From Methanosarcinaceae archaeon (GTDB lineage: Archaea; Halobacteriota; Methanosarcinia; Methanosarcinales; Methanosarcinaceae), in the NCBI GenBank assembly GCA_020793555.1, contig DQIO01000275.1, positions 1 to 12,742 of the forward strand: a stretch of 12,742 nt of DNA, read 5' to 3'. The stretch's first letter is position 1. Every line of letters starts with the position of its first letter. The notes under the pieces were generated by a model. That model saw nothing but the letters and a program-made list of their open reading frames with translations. It ran no database searches and was not told where the DNA came from. Below, one piece after another: positions 1 to 10,000 of the stretch. The position numbers and the translations under genes are program-made.

Positions 1-214
1 CCGTTTTCTTTAGTTTAGGTCAATTGCTGTGACTTTCTTTTTAGCATCGGCACCCGCATGTACGCAGCATGTGCACACAATTTGCCTGTGGGTGTTCCTA
101 AGTCGGTGCTCTGACGGCGCTGTGGAGGATACGATGTAGATCTTCTATAAATGGGGATTTTTTCTGAAAATAAGAATTGTCAATATTTAATATAAACATA
201 ATTATAATTATAAA

Positions 215-234
215 ATAGGTTCATATAGGTCCAT
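215..234. repeat. 10-nt tandem repeat in the leader
   Basis: ATAGGTTCAT is followed immediately by ATAGGTCCAT, which differs at one position. The 10-nt period is about one helical turn of B-DNA, so a protein could contact both copies on the same face. It lies just upstream of the AT-rich promoter-like stretch of the pentaheme gene. A role as an activator site is inference only. Confidence 0.45.
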
Positions 235-271
235 AAACAATATTATTGAGTAATGTTGTGTCGTGTTAAAT

Positions 272-293
272 AAAATTATAAATAATTATTATA
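272..293 (+). promoter_or_regulatory. Candidate archaeal TATA-box region
   Basis: The stretch contains AAATTATAAATAATTATTATAA, which resembles an archaeal TATA box (TTTAWATA-like). If the TATA element is centred near 280, transcription would begin around 305-310, placing the start next to the two palindromes at 293-333 and leaving a leader of about 50 nt before the ATG at 363. Other AT-rich stretches nearby (for example 184-215) could serve equally well, so the assignment is weak. Confidence 0.3.
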
Positions 294-312
294 ACACATA
301 TTATCATGTGTT
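293..312. promoter_or_regulatory. Palindrome 1 (possible operator)
   Basis: A perfect 7-nt inverted repeat, AACACAT at 293-299 and ATGTGTT at 306-312, has a 6-nt centre. It lies just downstream of the TATA-like stretch and two bases before a second palindrome that shares the ACAC/GTGT half-site flavour. It could be a repressor operator near the transcription start or a hairpin in the 5' leader. Position and symmetry are the only evidence. Confidence 0.4.
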
Positions 313-314
313 GC

Positions 315-333
315 ATAAGTGTGTAACACTTAT
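315..333. promoter_or_regulatory. Palindrome 2 (possible operator or leader hairpin)
   Basis: A perfect 8-nt inverted repeat, ATAAGTGT at 315-322 and ACACTTAT at 326-333, flanks the 3-nt centre GTA. It ends 29 nt before the ATG of the pentaheme cytochrome gene. No T-run follows, so it does not look like a terminator. Being next to palindrome 1 suggests a two-site operator, but no regulator is encoded in the window. Confidence 0.45.
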
Positions 334-348
334 TCGAATACGACAATC

Positions 349-353
349 GGGTG
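349..353 (+). promoter_or_regulatory. Ribosome binding site of the pentaheme gene
   Basis: GGGTG contains the GGTG core that pairs with the archaeal 16S rRNA 3' end. It lies 9 nt before the ATG at 363 and supports that start codon. Confidence 0.5.
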
Positions 354-362
354 TTTTGAAAT

Positions 363-872
363 ATGAGTGATAAAAATTACCTATCAATGATAGTATTTGT
401 AGGTCTTTTACTTATTTTTAGTGTTATCTATCTAGCGGGAACAACTGATGTTTTTGTAGATAAAGATGATAATATCGAACAAGAAGTAATTATACCCGAA
501 TTTGAAGCAATACCTGACCAAACGATCAATTGTAACGTCTGTCACGTAAATCCGGAGAATAAGAAAAAACACATAAACGGCAGCAATTACTGCGATGCTT
601 GCCACGGAACCGGAATACATGACCTTCACATGCAGAAATTACAAGACACTTCTGACAACTTCACATGTGTCACATGCCACATTGGTGATCAAACAATCCC
701 ACAAAAGTTACCTGACAGTTTGTCAATATGTGACTCTTGCCATGGTTATCCCAATCCTTCTGACCCGAGTTATGGAAACATAATCACAATACACATGACA
801 CGTGGCTACACATGCGACATTTGTCATATTCAGGATATCCAGACTATTCACAAGATGACTTACATGGAATAA
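363..872 (+). CDS. Membrane-anchored pentaheme c-type cytochrome
   Basis: The 169-residue product starts with a hydrophobic segment at about residues 8-26 that should act as an uncleaved signal anchor, leaving the rest outside the cytoplasmic membrane. Five CXXCH heme sites follow at C57, C77, C102, C123 and C151, spaced 20-28 residues apart. Apart from the CXXCH histidines there are exactly five others (H70, H86, H89, H144, H163), enough to give every heme a second axial histidine. I do not recognise a named family; it lacks the pattern I would expect of NapC/NrfH and looks like a small electron carrier. The gene begins the cluster, 139 nt upstream of the giant cytochrome gene, so it could pass electrons from the membrane to that protein, which is inference. 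The start is supported by GGTG upstream and by the signal anchor. Confidence 0.9.
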   Translation: MSDKNYLSMIVFVGLLLIFSVIYLAGTTDVFVDKDDNIEQEVIIPEFEAIPDQTINCNVCHVNPENKKKHINGSNYCDACHGTGIHDLHMQKLQDTSDNFTCVTCHIGDQTIPQKLPDSLSICDSCHGYPNPSDPSYGNIITIHMTRGYTCDICHIQDIQTIHKMTYME

Positions 873-1011
873 ATTATGATGCAAGGGTCAATGCTACACT
901 TGAATTATGTATGAAAAATCAACAAAATTGCCGGATGTAATAAATGTGAACCATTTCGACAATTGGTACTGCAACGAGATAAAAAATACCCATACATAGT
1001 TAGATATTGAT
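873..1011 (+). promoter_or_regulatory. Intergenic spacer with a possible promoter for the giant cytochrome
   Basis: The spacer has no credible gene. An A-rich stretch, GATAAAAAATAC at about 978-989, lies about 25 nt before the ATG at 1012, and no Shine-Dalgarno-like sequence precedes that ATG. This arrangement would fit an archaeal TATA element driving a leaderless transcript. The match to a TATA box is poor, and read-through from the pentaheme gene is equally possible. Confidence 0.25.
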
Positions 1012-4000
1012 ATGAATCCAACCACCATCACTACAAACACATATACTGGATACCCTGCCCGAGCAGTGTCTATACTTGTTACCTGTGCGTTTTGTATTGT
1101 ATCATTTTTAATGTTTTGCGGGGTTGCAGGGGCCGTAATATACGATACAGACAGTGGGATCAATAATATTACTTCTGCCAATTGCAGCTATTGGAGCACT
1201 GTACTTAGCAATAATGATAGTACTGTGCAATCTACTTCTATCAATGTTAATGACGGTGCTGTATTGAATTTGGTTAATGCAACAATAAGGATGAGGGGGA
1301 ACGGCATAAATGTCAACTTCAATGGAACCATGAATGTGACTGGTGGATCAACTATTACTCGTTACTCCAATTATTATGATTTTAAATATTTTGATGGAAG
1401 TTTTGGTTATGTAAGTGACAGTACTATTGAATATAGTAATAAATTGCAAATTGATACTTCAAATAATCTGAAAATTGTCAACAGTATTATACGTAATAAT
1501 AGGTACGAAGGTATCTCTTTAACTTCCACTTCTGGAAATGTTAATCTCACTAATAACGCCATCACGAATAATGGGCCAATAGGCATCAATATTGCATCAT
1601 CCGGGAATAATATCTTACGTGACAATAACATAAACGGCACTTCACGCAGTCTGTACGTGTCAGGAAATTATACTAATGACATAGATGCCAGCAATAAGGT
1701 AAACGGCGATTTGGTATACTATAAGTACAATATTAACGGCGTTTTAATTGTCGGGGAAAATATTGGACACATCACACTATATAATTGTTCCAATGTTTCA
1801 ATAAAAGATAATACATTTGTAACAGATGGTGACGGAATCCGCTTGGTAAGTTCAACTGAAAATGTCACCATCGACAATAATATTTTCTCCAATAGCAATT
1901 ATTATGGAATTGCTCTTGCATCAAGTCAAGCTAATATTACCAATAACATCGTAACAAACAGCGATGAAACTGCAATTTTACTTTCCGTTTCCCATAACAG
2001 CAACATGATGAATAATATCATGTCTGGGGGCACCGATATTGCATCAGGGATAAAACTTTCCAATTCCAATAATAACGTTCTGGTCAATAATACAGTAACA
2101 GCAACCGGTAGTGATGTTGATGGAATATTGGTTTCAAGTTCCAACTCCAACAATCTAATCGAAAATATCCTGATATACAGTGGCAGTTCCAATGGAATTA
2201 GGCTCTACGATGCCGATTCTAACAATTTGATCAACAATTCAGTAAAGAACAAAGGAAAATCTGGATTTTCTTTAGATGGTGGCAGTAACTACAACACAAT
2301 TAGGGATAATGATATCACAAATAATGCTTGGGGTGGTATTACAATAGATGCCGGTTCTCACAACAATATCTCAAATAATGAGATATTATCCAATGATGGA
2401 GGTGACGTTTACGATCCGAGAAATGGCGTGACTATCCTCTCTGGTACTAATAATTCAGTCAATAACAATAACATATCACTAAATACGTTAAATGGTACTA
2501 TGGTGAATTCTACAGGAAATCGCATCTCAAATAACATATTATTCAACAATGGTGATAACGGCATATCTATACAGGCTGATGGCAATACATTTTCCAATAA
2601 TACTATAATTATGGGGGCCACTGCAGGTTATGGATTCGATATTAAATTCGGGCAGTATAGTAATTATATTTATCAGAATAACACCGTAAACGGTGAAAAA
2701 ATATATTATTACTTCAATGATAATACGATGCAGTCTGTAACGGTTGAACCTTTAACAACTGCAAATGTGAGCAATGTCGGCAAGATTAGTTTGATACAAT
2801 GTTCGAATTTTCGAATAGATGATAATATTCTTTCAAACAACAAATACATCGATGGTGGCATCCCATCCGGTATTTTTCTGTATGATTCTACAGATAATAC
2901 GATTTCAAATAATGATGTGATGAATAACTATCAAGGAATATATTTATACAATTCTTCAAATAATGTTATCAGCAATTTAAACAGTATTAACACAAGCGAA
3001 GATCGAGGAATCTATTTAGATATTTCTAATTATAATGAAATAACCAATAATATTTTTGGATCAAACGTTATATCCGGCATATATTTCAATTTTTCAAATT
3101 ACAATAACATCATAGGCAACAATGTTACCGGCAGTTCTGAAGGCATACTATTGGAAACATCGTTGAACAATAGTTTATCAATCAACAATATCACCAATTA
3201 TTTACTCTCAGCCATCCGTTTGATAGAATATTCAATGAACAATACTATAATTGGTAATGTTCACTCAATCCGGAACAGTGCTGAATTTGATATTTGCATT
3301 AATGACTCTAACAATAATGTCATTGCACCCAACGAAACTACAGCAACCAATTACACGTTCTATCTAACCGGCGATACCAGATTGGTAACGCTTGATACTG
3401 TATTCAACAAAACAAATGTTGGTTATGAAGATACTTCGGGCATCACATTGATGTGGCGTATTGATGTGTTTTCATGGGACAATAAACACATAGAACCAAT
3501 ATGGGGAAATCTCACTGTCAGGTACGGCGATTATAGTGCTGTTGGAGGAATACTTGTATGGGATGGTCAGGTTCCGAATGCCAACGGAAGGTTGAGCAAT
3601 AATTCGATGGATTACTGGGGACCTCCGAATTCCGATGATAACTGGCTTCCAATCATCGAATACAAGGAAAATGCAACAGGGAAGGTCAATTATCAATCCA
3701 CTCCAATGAATTTCTCAGTTGTCAATATGTGGGACAAGCTGCAAAGTATTGATGATAAGTTATATCGAAACATCACAACCACCATTCATAATCCAGGTGT
3801 TACTATTATCATAAATGCAGGTTATACACCGAATGGTAAATGTTACTACTGTCATATGGAAAAACTCACTTACACAACTATGGTGCATTGGACTGATTAT
3901 ACTAAAAACCTGACCGACATGACAGATCCACATACTCCCGGGCGGTGTATCGATTGCCATGATGAGAACGATTCTGTGAGTACGCCCCATGGAATCGGTA

Positions 4001-7000
4001 GCGGAAATGATATGCTTATTCAGCAAAGTCCCCAATTGTGTTATAATGGCAGTGGTAACCAGAATTGCCACAATACAGACACATACAGGGCGACACTGGA
4101 TCAGGAAACAGAGTTCAATCAGATTACCCATCACGACCTTGGAGATGGGAAAATGACATGTTTTTCCTGCCATGGCAATCATGGCACAGATTATCGTTTT
4201 GATTTGCATAGAAACTATGTAGATGTTGATAGAAAATTATATGATTCAGCTGATTATGCACTCTGTTTTGTATGTCATCTGGAGGAGAAGCTTAAAGCAA
4301 GTATGACAGATACTGGATATCTTGGCAGCTTTAATAATCAGACGAACTTCAGGGATGAATATTATAGTAGGATAGGATTCGATGATCAATATTTGCAGAT
4401 AACGCGAAGAAACCAGAATTTACATTCTGGGCATGCTAGGGCCACATGTAAATATTGCCACAATCCTCACGGTTCCAATAATCCAGCAGTGACACGCCCA
4501 AGTTTGGATTGGGCTTATATTACAAATATTACGGCTCCAGGCAGTCTTTATCCTCATGGGGACTACACGAATCAGATTATTCTGGATGATCCTGCTGACT
4601 GGGGTAATTCAACATTGAATCAAGCCGGGGGTTTACAACAAAAAAACTGTGGCGGATGTCATTGGAAACTTCCTATACATTTTGTATATCGGGAATTTAT
4701 AGACTACGAATCCGCAGGTGGTCCGGATTGCGTGGGATGTCATGACAGCAGTGATCCTGATGCTATCCGTAAAATTTTGAATGTATCTGCACTTAAACTT
4801 GCCATGCATACCAACTTAAGCTTGGATTTCCGCAATGGTGGTGAACTTCAGGGAACCGGCATGAACTGGACTGAGTGGGGTACAGAGCGCGGCTATAATG
4901 CCTCGAATATTTCCACCGACAATGCAATTTGCTGGTCATGTCACAGCACTAATGGCACACCCCCATATCCAGGATTCCATCCGGATAGAACACTGGCTCC
5001 ATATAGGTGTCCTAAATGTCACGGACCCGTTAGTGGCCAGCCCCCGCATACAGATGGGCTTGTTGCAGCAATCGATAACCATGGTCCTACTACCAAGGGT
5101 TCAGGGTCGATATACATCCAGACAAATGTTGGAACCAATGGTTCATGTGCTGACTGTCACGGTCCCAGCAAACTTCCGGATTCAGCGATCGGAGTACTAA
5201 CTGTATGGAAATATACAGGTGGTTTTCAGAATTTCACAGGCAGAACAACCACGGGCGATGTCGCACACTATGGATTGAGCAGATCGCAGGGTGAAGATTA
5301 TGGTATTGCAAACCCGCTGGTCAATACTTCTGATTGTTTATTCTGCCACGCAAACTCATTAAACGGTGCTATCTGGGGCAATGCCATGAATGTAAGCGGG
5401 AATATGTACGGGGCAGATACTACCAATATTTCGGAGTGTTACACTTACTGTCATGTGCTTCCGGATTATATTGGTATTGTCAATGAAAACAGCATTGCAC
5501 ATTTTCACAATAGCTCTGTATACTCGGGCGGAGGTCCGAACTGCGTGGACTGTCATGATGTAAATAGTGCATACCACATACAATCTCTGGTCAATGTAAC
5601 CTCGATTGCCCAGAGCATACACGGAAATATGGGCAACAATACCATAGAACTGGTCCCTGGTATCGATCCAAGATCAAAACCTTGCTGGGGTTGTCACCAG
5701 AGTGATGGGCATGAACCGGAAGGTATGGGGGATCGTAATGGAGTATCGGATCCGAGCATGAAACCCTGGACATGCGAAGATTGTCATGGCAGAAGCAGTG
5801 AATGGGTCGCTGCTACCCATGACGGGGACTCATGGCTGGCGGCCAGTTATCCACCAAACAAACTCCCGCCACGAATATATGCACACTATTCCAACTCTTC
5901 AACTGTGAAAACCAATATAAGTAGAGCGGGAGGATGTGTTGACTGCCACGTCAACAGCATTGACCCATATTATAATGATACTTCAGAAATGGTATTGGGG
6001 AATACGATATTTTCGAATGTGTCCCATTATGGTTTGAGTAGATCACAGGGTGAAGTTATCGGGGTTACAAATCCGCTATTTGATACATCTAATTGCGGTA
6101 TTTGCCATAACTCCACACAAAATGCAACGATATGGGGTAATGCTACACAGAATGAACATGGCGACTTCACGGATTATTTTGCCGATGATGGATGTTACAT
6201 TTGCCACACAACTGATGGTCAAGCTCCAGTAGATTTCCACGTTGGAAATTTATCATCTGATGCAACAGGGCCCGATTGTCTTTATTGTCACAGAAGTGCA
6301 GGTATCAATAAATTCATTAACTTCACTCTTTTCAACGATAGTATTCACATCAACCTGAACAGTGAAGCTACCAACAGTACAATTCTAGTTTATAATTCCA
6401 GCAAAGCATGTTGGTCATGTCACGGTAACGGAACTCAACCCGATATTCACCTTTCTAACCTTACAGCAGTTCGAACATGTTATGACAATGTCTATTGTCA
6501 CGGTAACACCACACTTAACCAAAGCGTCAGTGTTGAGGAACACTTCATCAACGGCATTGATATTCAGGCAACCAATGCCACAGATAATGCCGGTTCATGT
6601 ATCCAGTGTCACAACCTTACAGAGATGAAAGTCAGTGGTGCTCCAACCGATAAGAACGGTACTCATTTAGTTTCCCACTACGGCAAGAACTACACAATCA
6701 TCAGTCAATACAGGAATAACATCAACAGTACCGATTACTGTCTCGCATGCCATGGCAATTCCAATTCGATCTTCCACAACGCCAGTATCATCACCAAGAC
6801 CACAACTCATGGTGACAACTGTAGTAGTTGTCACGGCGCAGGTAATATCCACGATGCAAGTTTGGAAGTACCGTCAATAAGTGGTGACTCAAGCGAATGT
6901 CTTGGTTGTCACGATGGTTTGACTAATAAGAGAGTCATATCCAACGAATATACAGTATCAGTTCATTCTGCCGTTAACTGTGCAGATTGTCACACACCAA

Positions 7001-10000
7001 GACAGGAATTCAAAGGCATAATAGTCAATCAGGAATCACTTGCATACAACTTCACGATGATACCTGATATCACTTCCCTAAACGCCACACTTGTTTGGGA
7101 AGGAGGTAGTACACTTGGTTTGACATTACACTCTCCAAATGGAACAAATTATAGTGGCAATTCGATAAACATTAGTTCACCACAAGCCGGTAACTGGAGT
7201 GCTGTGGTACGGGATATCACAGGGGATGCGCCGTTCACCTTAACGATCAACGTAACCATGAAACATGGAATCATGATGGCAAAAGATTGTGATGATTGCC
7301 ATATCACCGGTTTTGGCATAACACCATTGGTTTACAAGCACTTGCCACAGCAAAGCAATGTTCCAACAGATGCCAGTTGTATATTGTGCCATGAAAGTAA
7401 ACTTTCAAGTGCAACTGCAATGGGATCATCTCACTATGCACCAAGGGTCACACTCGATACTAAAGATTGTATCCAGTGTCACAATGGAAGCGTAGATGGG
7501 TGGGGCAATGCACCTGACCAGAGGAACAACACTGATTTCGCATTCGTCACAAAGACTCTCTCAGTTGATAAACCGTGGGAACTTGTGGATAATTATACGA
7601 TCACTCTGATTGAAACAACAACAAATGCTGCAATGTTTGAAATTAAGAAAGACGGGATACTTGTGCAAAAAGATGTAACAGGTCTTGGGGGTAACATCAA
7701 ATACGAAGTTAGCGGACTTGGAATTGATGATACTGCTATCATAAATGTCACAGTAGACCAATTATTCACAGCAGAGAATAGTTATGTGGCAGACCTGTCC
7801 GGATACATGCTTTCGTCACATATCCACAGGGAAACACAGAATGAACAATGCTATTCATGCCATGACAGTGAATATCGCAACAACATGCCGGATGGTATGA
7901 ACTACTACGTGCTTGACAAGGATTGTGAAAATGTAACTTTAATGGAAATGACCGTCAATTTCACAGATGGTGATAAGAAGATAATTGCTATGGGTGAGTG
8001 GTGGGATCTTGGAGAAGGATTTAGCGTCTGTGTTGCAGATGTGAGCATTGAGGGGAGCAATGCACGGTTGCAACTCTACAGAAATGAAACACTTCTTGAA
8101 GATGAGATCGTAAGTACTTCCGATTACGTAACACACGAAGAAACACTGCTTGACAGGGACATCAATGTATTCAGTGCAAAAGTTGACAGTGTCTTTGTAG
8201 GTGATTCCAAATTTAAATTTGTAGTACTTACCAATGTGGATCTCATAGCAGGGGATCAAAAAGTAGTCGATGGAGATTTCAAGTTATTGCAGACTGCCAT
8301 ATCTGCAAAGTATCTTACACTTGATGGAAGTATAACAGTTGGAGAGGAACTGGAAAACTTCCATTCAGCAACTGTCACACCTGGTGGATACAGTCCTGAT
8401 TGTATCAGTTGCCATGCAGGAAATGGAGTCGCACCGATCCTGCTCGACCTTGATGAATTCAAACAAGGCGTGCACGTCAATCTTAACAACAACACAACCT
8501 ATACCAGTTTTATCACCGATGATGCAAACAAGGCATGCTGGGGTTGTCATGGAAACAGCACGGGTGGTGAACCTGATGAGCACCCGACACCATATCTTGG
8601 AAACCACACACCAAAATCATGCATGACCTGTCATGCATCTTCAAAATTTGGTGCAAAGCCGATATACTCACATTATCCGGGTGCTGAGATATCAACAAGT
8701 GGAACTTGCTGGGATTGTCATTCAAACAAACAAAACAGTAGCAAACCACAAAATGAAATCGCTGCTGCATCACATTACTCGGCAAAGAAGAATTTACTGA
8801 ACACCTCGGATTGTGCTGTATGTCATGGAGATGAGACCAATGCAACCCTTTGGGGCAATGCACCACAGGTCTCAAAACACAATTCAAGTAATGACTGTGA
8901 ACTCTGTCATGCAGGGGAAGGTATCACAACATTCCATGACAAGGGAATAACCATAACACGCGATTGTGAAACATGTCACGTTGACAAACAGCAAGCTGAA
9001 AAGTTCAATCTTACACCGATACTCACACACTATCCAGGTGCACCTGATGGGAAGGCAAACACGCTTGAAATCAATGATTACACCTGTCGGGTTTGCCATA
9101 ATGCAACTAACAATACATTACACTCCGGTATGGAGGTTAGGGAATATCAAAACGAATCTTTGGGATTCTGTTTCCCATGTCACAGCACGGAAGGAAAATA
9201 CCCACACAAATCTGACACACAACTCGAAGAAGTGCTTCACGGGTCCGGTATAAAGGTAGTTGTGGGTTGTGATTCATGTCACGCTGCGGAAGGTGTCAGT
9301 AAATATCATACTCCAAGTGTTCTTGGTAAGAGTTACCTGAGAGGTACTGTCAAATACGACACTAAATGTACAGAATGTCACCCAGAACACGAAGGACGTG
9401 AATATCAACCTTATGAAGGCATCAAATGTGAGGATTGTCACAATGAATATGGCAGTGTTCACTATGCAGGATTAAAGATAGGCCAATCCAACACAACCAC
9501 TTCCACATGTCCACTCTGTCACAACGAAGATGCAGATATATTCCATGAACTGACTCATATCGTAAGTAATGTATCCGTAGAAGCTTACGAACCATGCGGT
9601 GATTGTCATGATGATACTGATGCTTTAATGGAATTCAGCAGCTCATCATCGATTATAGGCGGCACAATGTCAACAATCTCACAGTCCGCTTTGAATGAAT
9701 CTCCAATAACATGTACATCATGTCATAATTCATCAGGAATGAACAGTTTCCACTATGACACTTATCCAATGGGTACTGTCCAGGATCCCGGCTGGAAGAA
9801 TTGGACTGGAGGTAATGTCACAGGATGTAAAGACTGTCACACATACCAGGGCGGTGAACCGCCATTTAATGCTACGAATATGGGTACACAGGGTATTTCA
9901 CCGGCAGGAACTGCACATGGATTTGCGCCAAGTTGTACAATTTGTCATGGCGGTGCCGATCCAATCAGTTTCCATATTCTTGCAACAAGTGAGTTCATAC

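Larger units (their letters stand above)
1..362. other. Non-coding leader region upstream of the pentaheme cytochrome gene
   Basis: No convincing gene is visible in this stretch on either strand. Roughly 41-150 is clearly richer in G and C than what follows, and it may be the end of a neighbouring element or a structured RNA, but I recognise no family. From about 170 to 340 the sequence is strongly AT-rich and carries promoter-like and palindromic elements that are listed separately. The only open frame through the GC-richer patch is very short and ends in a stop near 114. Confidence 0.6.

Noticed and set aside
58..114. Short frame starting ATG at 58 in the GC-richer patch
   Set aside because: It has only 18 codons, no ribosome binding site and no recognisable product.
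315..333. Transcription terminator of an upstream gene
   Set aside because: The perfect palindrome is not followed by a T-run and lies close to the start of the pentaheme gene, so a regulatory site is more likely.
363..872. NapC/NrfH-type quinol dehydrogenase
   Set aside because: It has a signal anchor and several hemes, but five CXXCH instead of four and no recognisable NapC/NrfH sequence features.
3760..4209. Open frame of 149 codons on the minus strand
   Set aside because: It lies wholly inside the giant cytochrome gene, whose + strand frame shows CXXCH motifs across the same bases. The minus-strand product has no recognisable domain and reflects the bias of CAT/TGY codons.
4898..5200. 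Open frame of 100 codons on the + strand in another frame
   Set aside because: It overlaps heme module 1 of the giant cytochrome and shows no signal, domain or ribosome binding site; a shadow frame.
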